Of a stretch of 64,000 nucleotides of DNA, positions 44,891 to 54,054 are shown piece by piece. Below the pieces are notes generated by a model, which saw only the letters and a list, made by a program, of their open reading frames with translations, ran no database searches and was not told where the DNA came from. Position 1 is the first letter of the stretch; every line of letters starts with the position of its first letter. The DNA is from Gemmatimonas aurantiaca. Its GTDB lineage: Bacteria > Gemmatimonadota > Gemmatimonadetes > Gemmatimonadales > Gemmatimonadaceae. A program made the position numbers and the translations under genes. Location of the stretch: positions 1-64,000 of the forward strand of contig NZ_JBBCJO010000009.1 of assembly GCF_037190085.1 (NCBI RefSeq), read 5' to 3'.

Positions 44891-45380
44891 GCATTTCCTC
44901 GATCGTGTGCGTGTGGGTGCGCTCCACGGTGCGCCCGCGCCGGGGCCGCTGCCTGTGCTTTGCGAACCGGGCATGGAAGTCCGCACTCAACGCGGCCAGC
45001 GTGACTTCGCCGAAGCGATGAAGCAGCAGCGCCTCGGCTTCGGCAAAGGCATCTCCGAGCGCGGCGTTGACGGCCTGCTCCACCAGACACTGCGGCGCAT
45101 CGGAGCGGTTGCCGATGGCCAGCAGACGCGGCTCGCCAAGTGCCTCGTAGACGTCGCGCAACGTGACGCAGCGCAGGTCGCAGGCGATGGTCCAGCCTCC
45201 ACCGTGTCCTTTCTCCGAACGCACGAAACCACGGTCTCGCAGCCCCGCCATGACGCGGCGCACCACGACCGGATTGGTGTCCATCGCGCGCGCGAGCGAT
45301 TCGGAGGTACTGGGCCCTTCACGCTCCGCCATGTGGAGGAGGACATGCAGGACTCCGGAGAGCCGACTGTCGGATTTCAT
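44880..45380 (-). CDS. Rrf2-family transcriptional regulator
   Basis: The protein has 166 residues. Rrf2 winged helix: [39 protein letters not shown], then the wing GHGGGWTIA. Two Cys (CDLRC) occupy roughly the cofactor or thiol position but not in the spacing of an iron-sulphur site, so it may be a thiol-based sensor like NsrR/SaiR relatives. A perfect palindrome lies just before its start. It is followed by the coupled oxidoreductase gene. Confidence 0.88.
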   Translation of the reverse strand: MKSDSRLSGVLHVLLHMAEREGPSTSESLARAMDTNPVVVRRVMAGLRDRGFVRSEKGHGGGWTIACDLRCVTLRDVYEALGEPRLLAIGNRSDAPQCLVEQAVNAALGDAFAEAEALLLHRFGEVTLAALSADFHARFAKHRQRPRRGRTVERTHTHTIEEMHDA

Positions 45381-45386
45381 GCTACT

Positions 45387-45403
45387 TTATATGTTACATA
45401 TAA
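45387..45403 (-). promoter_or_regulatory. Rrf2-type operator palindrome
   Basis: TTATATG-TTA-CATATAA (45387-45403) is a perfect 7-bp inverted repeat, A/T-rich in a GC-rich genome, 7 nt upstream of the rrf2 ATG. It includes a TATAAA box that may be the -10, so repression by occupancy is likely. Confidence 0.75.
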
Positions 45404-45443
45404 GACCAGGAATCAAGAGGTCACCATGAGGGCGACCGCGCCG

Positions 45444-46004
45444 TCACTCCGGCGCGGCCCCGCCCCGTATCGCGGCTTCGATTCTGGCGATGTCGATCTT
45501 CTTCATCTCCATCATCACCTCGAACGCACGTTTCGCCACATCGCCGCCCTTGGCCATCACCTCCGTCAGTACGCGGGGCGTGATCCGCCACGACAGTCCC
45601 CATTTGTCCTTGCACCAGCCGCACATGCTCTCCACTCTGCCATTGCCCACGATGGCATTCCAGTAGCGGTCGGTCTCGTCCTGATCGTCGGTGGCGATCT
45701 GGAAGGAGAATGCTTCACTGTGCTCGAACGTGTCTCCGCCGTTGAGGCCGATGCAGGGCACGCCGCACACCGTGAAGTCGACGGTCAGAACGTCACCAGC
45801 CTTGCCGCCCGGAAAATTGGAGGGGGCCCGATGCACCGCGATGACGGAATTGTCGGGAAAGGTCCTCGCGTAGTAGTGCGCGGCCTCTTCCGCATCATGG
45901 TCGTACCACAGATGGCACCGATTCGCAGCATGGTGATGAACGACATCATGCCTCCACTGAATGATGGGACGAACTTTGCTTTCATGGACATTGAATGTCG
46001 CCAC
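45444..46004 (-). pseudogene. VOC/PhnB-like (3-dmu-9) protein, 5' end probably disrupted
   Basis: The family body is clear from about 45915 leftward: HLWYDHDAEEAAHYYARTFPDNSVI, SFQIATDDQDETDRYWNAIVGNGR, CGWCKDKWGLSWRITPRVL. This is the PhnB/DUF3-demethylubiquinone-like VOC group. Members begin a few residues before the LWYD motif, but no ATG is in that frame there. An ATG with a strong GGAGG site (ATGTCGTTCATCACC) lies in another frame just upstream, so a small insertion or frameshift is likely. The GTG at 46004 only gives a formal start. Possibly a pseudogene. Confidence 0.62.
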
Positions 46005-46056
46005 ACTGCGGGACGTCGCATATTCGCCGTCATCCGGCGCGATCTCGGATTCTGCG

Positions 46057-46731
46057 CTATGGGAGTCGCTGCGCATATCGCCCAGTGGGCGTGTCGAGCG
46101 TGAACGTTCCTCGAATCGGTCCCATACCCAATCGGTCCGTGAAGGCAACAAGGTTGATCCCATCTGCGAATGGACCTTCGATCTTTGCCGAGGGAAAGCG
46201 AATACCGCCGAATAGACCGGATCGATACGCCGCCTCACCGAGTTGCTGCGTAACGGGCAAGGGTCCACCTGACTTCATCGCCCGGGCCTGCGCACGGCGC
46301 CACGGCCCTCGGAGTTCTTGATCCGTCGCACCCAATCGGGCCTGAACCACTGGATCCGTCAGATCGAGGACATCCGTCAGAAGGCCCTGCACGCAAAACA
46401 CACCGTACGGAACGTGGTCATGATAGATGAATTGATCGCCGACCTCGAATACTGCTCCAACCTCGGCCAAGGCCGTGATGGGATTTGAAGCCAGATAGAG
46501 CGACGAGAACGTTCCCTTGGGGGTGAACCGCGCGCCAGTCATCGCCGCCCCACCTCCCCATAGAGGCTGCGGTGGACTTCCTGCCGCCGCACCTGGTGGC
46601 GGCCCTTCCAAATGATGGAGAGCCAGCACTCGAGCCCAAGGCCCATAGACCTCCACACGGGTGATGGTGGAAAGCGCCTTCGTGACCTCGTCCAAAGAAT
46701 GCACGCTACGCCCCCAAACCGAGCTGTGCAC
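46057..46731 (-). CDS. RES-domain toxin
   Basis: The protein has 224 residues. The RES pattern is visible: GARFTPKGTFSSLYLASNPITALAEVG near the middle and GEAAYRSGLFGGIRFPSAK...GINLVAF at the end, with the conserved Arg, Glu and Ser of the fold. RES toxins degrade NAD+ or transfer ADP-ribose. It overlaps the upstream antitoxin gene by 26 nt, as in Xre-RES type II toxin-antitoxin pairs. Confidence 0.82.
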   Translation of the reverse strand: MHSSVWGRSVHSLDEVTKALSTITRVEVYGPWARVLALHHLEGPPPGAAAGSPPQPLWGGGAAMTGARFTPKGTFSSLYLASNPITALAEVGAVFEVGDQFIYHDHVPYGVFCVQGLLTDVLDLTDPVVQARLGATDQELRGPWRRAQARAMKSGGPLPVTQQLGEAAYRSGLFGGIRFPSAKIEGPFADGINLVAFTDRLGMGPIRGTFTLDTPTGRYAQRLP

Positions 46732-47611
46732 CCTCCAGAAGCGAGACCACGGCGTCCACCTCTCCCGCCATGATCACAGCCAGTGGTGATGCTCCCTCCA
46801 GGTCGCCACGAGGCCGGTTGAGCCAGGCGCGGCGCACTCCGTCATCGGGCAAGCTGTCGTGGAGCATTTCCAACACCCGAGCAACCGGCTGCAGCGCGCG
46901 CTGATATGGCTGGGCACTTGGTGCGCGGTGTACCGCAGACGGGCTCAGCTCCAGCGCCTCACAGAGCGCTCGAAGCGACACGCCCAACTCGTTCGCAATC
47001 TGTCGGGCGTGAAGTCTTCCCGATTGCTCATCATACAGTGCAAGCCACGGCGTACGAAAAGGATCCTCGATCTGGCTCACGGGCTGTCGACGCTCGCGTG
47101 GAATACCGACGACAGTGGGCACATCACGAGTGCCAGGCAGCGGATGCGGAGTGCCGGATTCGTGATGTTCTCCGAGCAACGACCGCACCCGATGTCGCAG
47201 AAGCTCACTGCCCCCCGCCACACCGGTCGCGGCTGAGGTCACGTAATCGTTCGCCCCCGCTTCCAACACCTGCACGACGATCTCTTCAAAACGTTGATCA
47301 AGATACAGAGTACCCTGCGAAGCAGGCTCCTCCATGAATGCCGCAAGAATAGGCGCAGTAGGCGCCGCTTCGCGTACGGTACGCAACGTACGCAAAACGA
47401 TGGTCGCTTCTTCCTGAGACACCATGCTCCCACTCGCATCGAGCAGCACCACGGTTTCGGTGCCCTCGACGTCCTTCAATCCCGGTTGCAGGTCGTTCGA
47501 CAGATCCACCACCTGGATTGATCCGCCCGGAAAAGAAGCGCGGACCAATTCAGCCAGATCTCCATCGTCCTCGTCTTTGGTGTGAACCACTGTGATCGTT
47601 GTGGTTGGCAT
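46706..47611 (-). CDS. ParS/MbcA-type antitoxin with receiver-like N-terminal domain
   Basis: The protein has 301 residues. The C-terminal 110 residues are a standard Xre/MbcA/ParS antitoxin: an HTH (ARQIANELGVSLRALCEALELSPSAVHR) and the toxin-binding part (RRAWLNRPRGDLEGASPLAVIMAGEVDAVVSLLEG). The first 145 residues look like a CheY-type receiver: Asp58 in VVLLDASGS and the helix-loop VLEAGANDYVTS...ELLRHRVRSLL. The receiver Lys is not preserved. Normal antitoxins of this family are about half this size. AGAGG precedes the ATG. Downstream and overlapping is the RES toxin gene. Confidence 0.78.
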   Translation of the reverse strand: MPTTTITVVHTKDEDDGDLAELVRASFPGGSIQVVDLSNDLQPGLKDVEGTETVVLLDASGSMVSQEEATIVLRTLRTVREAAPTAPILAAFMEEPASQGTLYLDQRFEEIVVQVLEAGANDYVTSAATGVAGGSELLRHRVRSLLGEHHESGTPHPLPGTRDVPTVVGIPRERRQPVSQIEDPFRTPWLALYDEQSGRLHARQIANELGVSLRALCEALELSPSAVHRAPSAQPYQRALQPVARVLEMLHDSLPDDGVRRAWLNRPRGDLEGASPLAVIMAGEVDAVVSLLEGAQLGLGA

Positions 47612-47636
47612 CGCCTCTTCCCTCGCTGTCTACATT

Positions 47637-47664
47637 TTATATACAAACAATAAACATTATATAC
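47637..47664 (-). promoter_or_regulatory. A/T-rich promoter with repeated TTATATAC, before the TA genes
   Basis: TTATATAC occurs at 47637-47644 and 47657-47664, exactly 20 bp (two DNA turns) apart. The stretch is the most A/T-rich of the area and should hold the promoter. The paired sites suit autorepression by the antitoxin or toxin-antitoxin complex. Confidence 0.6.
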
Positions 47665-47809
47665 CCTTCCGACAAGTAGCCGATAAGGTACCGGGACCCA
47701 TCAATGAGCTGAGCCTGCAGGTGGCACCAGTGGTGGGTAGACGGGTCGATCCAGCGTCTTCGACCTCATGAAGCGAAGGGGACATGCTGCAACGGCTCGT
47801 GCTGCGGGA

Positions 47810-48925
47810 CTATGCTCGAGCCAGATGCTGATCCAACGCTTCCCGTGCGCGCTCGGCGGCTTCGATGTCGCCCCCGTCGATCAGCACCTGGATGAGTTGA
47901 CGCAATTGCGACGTGGTCAGGCCCACCAGCAGGCTGGCCGCGATATGGGAACGCAGTTGCGATTCGACGCCAGGGGTCGCGGCCAGCGCACCGACGGTGG
48001 CCAGCTCACGGCTCTGCCAATCGAGGTTGTCACGTTCGAAGATGTCGCCGAACAGGTGCGCCTGCAGGTATTGGTTGATGACAGGTGCGAATTCGAACAC
48101 CGGCCCTTTGACCGGAACGCCGGAGATCCTGGTCTGGTTCGCCGTGCCGACCGCGATCAATGCTTCGCCGGTTGGAATCGGCCGACCGGGTTCACGTCCT
48201 GGTGCATCCTGAATGCCGCGCTGCTTTCTCGCTTCGATCACGTTCATCAGTTTGCCCAAGGCGTTGAGACTGCGCGGGAATCCAGTGTAGGCATATAGCT
48301 GCACCAAGATTTCCTTGGCCTCACTGACAGTCAGGCCCGCGTCGAGTCCGCGGTTCAAGACGATATCGAGTCTCGGCATATCGCTCGTGGCCATGGAGGA
48401 CGCGATCAGCGGAATGGCCTGTTGCCTGGCGGAGAGTGTGTCGGACGAGATTGGAGGGGTGTTGTATTGCTCGTCGGACACCTGTTCCAGCCAGTCCACG
48501 CTCTTGCCATCGACGGCCCCGGTCACAGCGAGATGCGTCATTGCCGTATTCGGCGCAGCACCGTGCCAGTGTTTGACGCCAGGCGGGCACCACACCACAT
48601 CGCCAGGGCGGATGACCTGCACGGGTTTGCCCCACTCCTGTGTGAGTCCCTCACCGGAGGTCACCACCAGTCGCTGCCCCGCCGGATGCGTATGCCAGGC
48701 AGAACGCGCTCCGGGATCGAATGTCACATAGGCGCCCGACGCGTTGATGCTCTCGTTGACGGAAAACAAAGGATCGACCCGAGCCTGGCCCGTGAAATAC
48801 TCCGCCGCACCGAAGGTAGAGGCTTGTTCACCCGCGCGTACGATCTCCTGTGCAGGTGCAGCAATGGGTGCACGGGCTTTCCCCTGCGCATCGGCTGGGC
48901 CCGGGACAGCGGCGGCAGTACACAT
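47810..48925 (-). CDS. Cupin / carboxymuconolactone-decarboxylase fusion protein
   Basis: The protein has 371 residues. An N-terminal cupin barrel ([23 protein letters not shown]...[17 protein letters not shown]) has the metal-binding His. Two carboxymuconolactone decarboxylase (CMD) parts follow ([33 protein letters not shown] and [23 protein letters not shown]). Such fusions occur beside alpha/beta hydrolases and LysR genes. GGAGG 6 nt before the ATG at 48925 sets the start; an upstream frame (to 48967) would encode a signal-like leader. Confidence 0.83.
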   Translation of the reverse strand: MCTAAAVPGPADAQGKARAPIAAPAQEIVRAGEQASTFGAAEYFTGQARVDPLFSVNESINASGAYVTFDPGARSAWHTHPAGQRLVVTSGEGLTQEWGKPVQVIRPGDVVWCPPGVKHWHGAAPNTAMTHLAVTGAVDGKSVDWLEQVSDEQYNTPPISSDTLSARQQAIPLIASSMATSDMPRLDIVLNRGLDAGLTVSEAKEILVQLYAYTGFPRSLNALGKLMNVIEARKQRGIQDAPGREPGRPIPTGEALIAVGTANQTRISGVPVKGPVFEFAPVINQYLQAHLFGDIFERDNLDWQSRELATVGALAATPGVESQLRSHIAASLLVGLTTSQLRQLIQVLIDGGDIEAAERAREALDQHLARA

Positions 48926-48948
48926 GGCGATCCTCCAGAATGAAGTGT

Positions 48949-49967
48949 TCATACAGAACGGAACCACACCGTTCTTGCATAAAATGGCTTCAGCTTGCCC
49001 ATCGCAGCCTCCACGTATTTGGGAACCCAGTAGGTCTCGATATGTGTTGCCCCATCGATCCTGAACAGTTCCTTGTCCGTGGTGCCGGTGGCCTTGGCGA
49101 AGGCGTCCTCGGTCATGTACAGGCTGTCGGCCTTGCTGCCGGCGAGCATCAGCAGCGGCTGCTCGATCAGGTCGATCTGATCCGTCGCATCCCAGCGCAT
49201 CAGATCCAACAAGCTGCTGGTGGTGTACTTGAAGGTCGAGCCGGGACAGGCATGCGTCCTCCAGTAGTACTCGTAGCCCTGTCGATACATCTCGAACGGC
49301 AACGCGGCGATCTGCTCATCCGTCATGTCGGCATCGCCGGAATAGAGAATCGTTCCGCCGGCCTTTTCCTGGGCGCGTGCGTCCGACGCCTGCTTCAGAC
49401 GTTGCTGGATCGTATCCAGTTGCGAATCAGCAAATCCATTGCGACGAACCCGTCCGGAGTTGAACATGCTGAGCGTCGCAATCGCCTTGAAGCGTTTGTC
49501 GGCCTTTGCCACGGACAATGAGTAACCACCGCCACCGCAGATGCCGAGCAGTCCCAGGCGCGCGGCATCCACCCCGGATATTGGGTGATGAAGTCCGCCG
49601 CGCCGTGGATGTCCTCGATGCGAAACTGCGGCTTGTCAGTGCTGCGTGGTTCGCCACCACTACCGCCCTGATACGCGGCGTCCATCGCGATCGTGATGTA
49701 GCCCAGTTCGGCGAGGGGCTGCGCATACAAGCCGGCGACCTGCTCCTTCACTCCACCGTTCGGGTGCGCCACGACGATCGCCGGATTTTGCTTCTGCGCA
49801 TCGTAGTTCGCCGGGGTATAGACATTGGCAACGATATCCAGACCGTCGAGCTGGTACTTCACGGGATGGATATGGACCTTGCCCGGCTCGTTCTTCGTGA
49901 GGGCGCCGCGATAGACCAGCCCGAACGGATTTTGCGCGTGGTCGGCGACGGTGGGGGAATCAGTCAT
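48949..49967 (-). pseudogene. Alpha/beta hydrolase, split by a frameshift
   Basis: The first frame starts at 49967 (MTDSPTVADHAQNPFGLVYRG...IAMDAAYQGGSGG) and runs to FITQYPGW near 49570. Past a GGGG run, the continuation lies in another frame: VDAARLGLLGICGGGGYSLS to the end at 48949. The joined product of about 339 residues is a DLH/acyltransferase-like hydrolase with nucleophile motif GICGGG. One G deleted from a five-G run would explain it. A sequencing error cannot be excluded. Confidence 0.78.
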
Positions 49968-50001
49968 GGCGTGAATCCTTCTGAGGAGTACTGGTAGCGA
50001 A

Positions 50002-51087
50002 TCAATCGAGATGCTTCTCCGCCAGGAACCGGGATACCAGGTCCGCGATCTGCACGTTGTTCAGATCGGACATGAGAAAGTGTGTGTTGCCACGAATGCC
50101 GATCTCGGGGAGATGCACCAGCCGGGCATCCCCACCATGCCGGTTGACCGTATTCACCCAGAGACGAGCCATGGCGAGTCGCACGCGCCAATTGTCCTGT
50201 CCGCGCTCCGCTGTGGGCTCGATCGGAAAATTGTCTCCGTAGTAGATCACGATCGGGATACGGGTGAGCTTCTGGAAGTCCTCCCGCGATGCCATTTCGG
50301 GCGACAAAGTACCCGCGGCACTCGACATCACCGGAGGCAGTTCGCCGTCGGGGAAGATGAAGCCGCTTCCCGGCTCGAACGCGACGATTGCCTTGACGTT
50401 CGGATTTCTGATCGCCGTCAGCCAGCCTGGCCCACCGCCCTGCGAGTGGGTGAACAGGATGGCCGGTCCGGTCCGGACGAGCAGCGCCGACATGGCCTCC
50501 GCGATCACCCTGGCGTCGTACGGACCGGTATTGGGCGTGACCGAGCGGAAGAACTGCTCCAGCGTCTCCGGCCGTCGATCGAATTGCACGTTGTCGAAAT
50601 AGCTCGGCCACTTGCCGATGCGGAATTGATCGAAGAACAGCTGATCGTTGGGCGTCGGCTCGATGGTGGCTGCTGCGGTGCTGTTGCCCGCACGCCCGCG
50701 CCGCGGTTGATCGACCAGATACACCGGAAAGCCACGCCGGAGAAAAATGGTCTGGAACCCCTCGCGGCCATCTGGCGTGGTCTCCCAGCTCCGGGCCGAC
50801 TGAAAGGCACCGTGCAGCATGACGATGGGAATCGCCTTGGGCTGTTCGGGGATCTGGTAGAAGGCGTAGAGATGGTCGCCGTGGAAACTCTGTCCTTCCG
50901 CCGTCGGCGCGTTGTTGTTGTAGGTGCGCGGGGTGGTCAGAGTGGTTCCACCGGCCGCGAAACTGCCCTGTGTATGAATCCGCAGCGGACCGGCAGTGCC
51001 GTCGGGAACACGGTGATGAGTGGCGCAGGCCGTCATCAGAGTCGTCAGGGCGAAAGTCCGTAGAAGCGCGCGCGTATACACCATCAT
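50002..51087 (-). CDS. Alpha/beta hydrolase lipoprotein
   Basis: The protein has 361 residues from the ATG at 51087 and a lipoprotein signal ending in MTAC. Alpha/beta-hydrolase marks: HGAFQSARSWE (oxyanion region), nucleophile THSQGGGPGW, and the acid/His part GNTHFLMSDLNNVQIAD. Substrate unknown. It leads the operon with the split hydrolase and cupin-CMD genes, divergent from a LysR gene. Confidence 0.85.
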   Translation of the reverse strand: MMVYTRALLRTFALTTLMTACATHHRVPDGTAGPLRIHTQGSFAAGGTTLTTPRTYNNNAPTAEGQSFHGDHLYAFYQIPEQPKAIPIVMLHGAFQSARSWETTPDGREGFQTIFLRRGFPVYLVDQPRRGRAGNSTAAATIEPTPNDQLFFDQFRIGKWPSYFDNVQFDRRPETLEQFFRSVTPNTGPYDARVIAEAMSALLVRTGPAILFTHSQGGGPGWLTAIRNPNVKAIVAFEPGSGFIFPDGELPPVMSSAAGTLSPEMASREDFQKLTRIPIVIYYGDNFPIEPTAERGQDNWRVRLAMARLWVNTVNRHGGDARLVHLPEIGIRGNTHFLMSDLNNVQIADLVSRFLAEKHLD

Positions 51088-51224
51088 TCCCGATGCTCCA
51101 GTCGAAGCCAGCTCTTCCGGGTGAGTGATATACCCGGGCATGTGAGCCAACCTGCGTAAGCTGCCCTACCGACACCGCCCGATGCACTAGCGATCGCCGA
51201 CCGCACTGGTCATTTTTCCGTCCG

Positions 51225-52151
51225 ATGGCAGACGAACTGGACGGCATGGCGACCTTTGTCGAGGTCGCGGAAGCGAAGGGAATCCGGGCCGCTGCCGAGC
51301 GCCTGGGCGTGAGCCACTCGGCCGTGAGTCAGACCCTGCGGCGGCTGGAGGAGCGCCTGGGCGTCGCGCTCGTGCAGCGCAGCACACGCAGTGTGCGCCT
51401 CACGGAAGCCGGTGAACGGCTCTATGCATCATTGCGACCCGCACTCGAGGAAGTGCGAGCAGCGGTTGCGGCGGTCGGAGAGCTGGGGGATGCGCCGCGC
51501 GGCACGCTCCGGTTGCACGCGTCCACCTTGGCCGAGACGATGATGGGCGAGTCGCTGCTCGCAGAATTCCTCGCCGAGTACCCGCACGTGCGACTCGACC
51601 TCGTCGTGAGCGACGCACCGGTCGATATCGTCGCCGAGGGCTACGACGCCGGTATCCAGTTGGGTGAGGTGATCGACAAGGACATGATCGCCGTGCCTGT
51701 CACCGGCGACCTGCGTCTTGCCGTCGTGGGTGCGCCGTCCTATTTCGCGCGGCTCGGTATTCCGAAACATCCGCGCGAATTGGTGGAGCACGACTGTCTC
51801 AACTGGCACCCGACGCCTGGCACATCGCCCTATCGCTGGGAGTTCACGGAGAATGGACGCGATTTCACCATTGCCGTGCCGGCGCGCGTACTGTCCACTC
51901 ACGCCGGATTGAACCGCCGGCTGGCAAGTGCCGGACTCGGTGTGACGATGGCGTACGAGGCCAACGTACGCGATTTCCTCGCGCGTGGGGAATTGATGCG
52001 TGTGCTCGAACGCTACTGTCAGCCGTTTCCGGGGTACTATCTCTACTATCCCCAGCGCCGGCATGCCTCGCGTGCGCTGCGCGCGTTGATAGAGCATGTG
52101 CGCCAGTGGCGCAAAGCGAGACAAGGCCGCAAGCGGCCTGCGGAGCGATGA
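51225..52151 (+). CDS. LysR-family transcriptional regulator
   Basis: The protein has 308 residues. The N-terminal helix-turn-helix is clear (GIRAAAERLGVSHSAVSQTLRRLEERLGVALVQRSTRSVRLTEAG), followed by a LysR substrate-binding domain. It is divergent from the alpha/beta hydrolase / cupin operon, which is its likely target by the usual LysR layout. Confidence 0.92.
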   Translation: MADELDGMATFVEVAEAKGIRAAAERLGVSHSAVSQTLRRLEERLGVALVQRSTRSVRLTEAGERLYASLRPALEEVRAAVAAVGELGDAPRGTLRLHASTLAETMMGESLLAEFLAEYPHVRLDLVVSDAPVDIVAEGYDAGIQLGEVIDKDMIAVPVTGDLRLAVVGAPSYFARLGIPKHPRELVEHDCLNWHPTPGTSPYRWEFTENGRDFTIAVPARVLSTHAGLNRRLASAGLGVTMAYEANVRDFLARGELMRVLERYCQPFPGYYLYYPQRRHASRALRALIEHVRQWRKARQGRKRPAER

Positions 52152-52202
52152 GGAACGCGTCGTATGCTGGTCCGATTGACCTCAGCGAAGGGAGACATCA
52201 GC

Positions 52203-52943
52203 ATGAAAGCAGAGAGTAGACCCATCGCCGCGAGCCGCCCCCACGTGATCTGCCACATGATGACGTCGGTCGACGGACGTATTCTCGTCGATGGCTGGCC
52301 GCTATCTGACGAGGGCAGACGGCAGTACGAATTGATCCATGAGAGTTATGAGCCAGACGCGTGGGCCTGCGGCCGTGTGACGATGGAGCATTTTGCCACG
52401 GGTACGCGATCCGCTGCGGAGGTGGCCAGTGAATATCGTGGCGCGGCACGCGAGGATTTTGTGGCGCGGGGCGATCACGGTTCCTTCGCCATCGCCATCG
52501 ACCCGCTCGGCAAGCTGGTATGGCAATCGGGAGACCTCGCGGGCGATCATGTGGTTGCGGTGCTCACGGAGCGTGTGTCCGACGAGTATCTGGCCTTTTT
52601 ACGCGAGCGCGGTGTGTCGTACCTGCTCGCCGGTCACGACGATCTCGACCTGGGGCTTGCCCTCGAGAAGATCGGTGCGCGACTCGGCGTCCGCACGCTC
52701 ATGCTCGAGGGCGGTGGCGGGATCAACGGCAGCTTCTTGCGGGCAGGGCTCGTCGACGAACTGAGTCTGTTGGTGGCGCCCGTGGTGGATGGGCGGGTCG
52801 GCACACCGGCGCTTTTCGACGTCGTGGGCGAAGGGGTTGCGCCGCGACGGCTGGTGCTGCGGGATGTGGAGCAACGGCCCGGTGAGCTGCTATGGGTGCG
52901 GTACCGCGTGGAGGCGTCGGCGGGATATCGCGCGGCTCCCTGA
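52203..52943 (+). CDS. RibD-C/dihydrofolate-reductase-fold protein
   Basis: The protein has 246 residues. RibD C-terminal-like fold: HVICHMMTSVDGRILVDGWPL, the later EGGGGINGSFLRAGLVDELSLLVAPVVDG. These proteins are NADPH-dependent reductases of unknown substrates. GGGAG 9 nt before the ATG at 52203 sets the start; a start at 52164 is possible. Confidence 0.85.
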   Translation: MKAESRPIAASRPHVICHMMTSVDGRILVDGWPLSDEGRRQYELIHESYEPDAWACGRVTMEHFATGTRSAAEVASEYRGAAREDFVARGDHGSFAIAIDPLGKLVWQSGDLAGDHVVAVLTERVSDEYLAFLRERGVSYLLAGHDDLDLGLALEKIGARLGVRTLMLEGGGGINGSFLRAGLVDELSLLVAPVVDGRVGTPALFDVVGEGVAPRRLVLRDVEQRPGELLWVRYRVEASAGYRAAP

Positions 52944-53100
52944 GTAGACGACGTCCAGAGCATCCCCTGCAGATTTCTTCCGGACGGTGACGCCTGGCAT
53001 GGCAATTCTGCGCAATGGATGGAGGAGGCCACCGCAGCCGTCCGGATATCGGGCCGCCCGTGGCCGCGCTGGCAACCCTCTCCCCTTCGTCCGGGCCACC

Positions 53101-53679
53101 ATGTCCTTGCGTCTCGCGATCTCCGGTGTCGTACTGACCTCGCTGCTGCTCACGTCATGTGGTGGCAGCAGCGACGCCACGGGCCCCTCGGCGCAGTGCG
53201 CGGTCACGCCGCCACGAGGCACCATGACGGCGCAGGTGAACGGCGCCGCGTTCACCGCCAACTTCAGCACGACCGCGACCATCACCAACAGCACCAGCCT
53301 CGGCCCGAACATCGTGCAGGTATCCGGCGTGGGTTGTGTCGACGGGACAGCCACCCGTACGCAGCAGATTCTGATCACGATCGGACGGCTCACCCCCATC
53401 ACGGCTGGCACCTATCGACTCGATGCCGCGGCGCAGCAGCAACCGGCCGGATCCGGCTATTCCGGCATCGGTCAATTCGTATCGGCACCCAACCTCTGGT
53501 ATGCCAACCTGAGTGACGCGGCCGGTGCGGGCTCTGGCTCGGTCACGTTCACGACCGTGACAGCGACACGTCTGGTGGGGACATTTTCGATCGTCTTCGT
53601 GGCCGCGAGCAGCAACGCCGCCGGCAACACGGGCCGCGTCACGGCCACCAGCGGCGCATTCGATATCAGTACGCAATAG
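53101..53679 (+). CDS. Lipoprotein with DUF6252-like beta domain
   Basis: The protein has 192 residues with a signal ending in LTSC. After a short Gly/Ser linker, MTAQVNGAAFTANF and the following Thr-rich beta strands resemble the DUF6252/DUF5025-type lipoproteins. Function unknown. It is convergent with the DUF2200 copy 2. The start at 53101 is chosen because of the signal peptide; no ribosome site is obvious. Confidence 0.72.
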   Translation: MSLRLAISGVVLTSLLLTSCGGSSDATGPSAQCAVTPPRGTMTAQVNGAAFTANFSTTATITNSTSLGPNIVQVSGVGCVDGTATRTQQILITIGRLTPITAGTYRLDAAAQQQPAGSGYSGIGQFVSAPNLWYANLSDAAGAGSGSVTFTTVTATRLVGTFSIVFVAASSNAAGNTGRVTATSGAFDISTQ

Positions 53680-53698
53680 CCACGACGAGGACGCAGGA

Positions 53699-54043
53699 CT
53701 ATCGGAGGATCTTCTCCATGGCTTTCCCCTTGGCCAGTTCGTCGACGAGTTTGTCGAGCCAGCGGATCTGCTGCATGAGCGGATCTTCCACGTTTTCCAC
53801 GCGCACGCCGCACACCACGCCCTTGATGAGGGCCGTGTTGGGGTTCATGGCCGGCGCTTGGCCGAAGAAGGTCTGAAAGTCCGTGCCGGAGGCGAGGTGC
53901 GCCTCGAGCGTCGCCTGATCATAGCCGGTGAGCCAGCGGATGATCTGGTCGACTTCGTCCTTGGTCCGGTTCTTCTTCTCCGCCTTGGTGACGTAGTGCG
54001 GATAGACGCCGGAGAATTTGCTGGTGAAGATGCGGTGGGTCAT
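53699..54043 (-). CDS. DUF2200-family protein (copy 2)
   Basis: The protein has 114 residues and is a close paralogue of 29391-29741: [39 protein letters not shown], and [16 protein letters not shown]. It starts 11 nt after the hsdM stop on the same strand and so is likely the last gene of the type I restriction operon. Function unknown. Confidence 0.86.
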   Translation of the reverse strand: MTHRIFTSKFSGVYPHYVTKAEKKNRTKDEVDQIIRWLTGYDQATLEAHLASGTDFQTFFGQAPAMNPNTALIKGVVCGVRVENVEDPLMQQIRWLDKLVDELAKGKAMEKILR

Positions 54044-54054
54044 GTACGAAAGAG

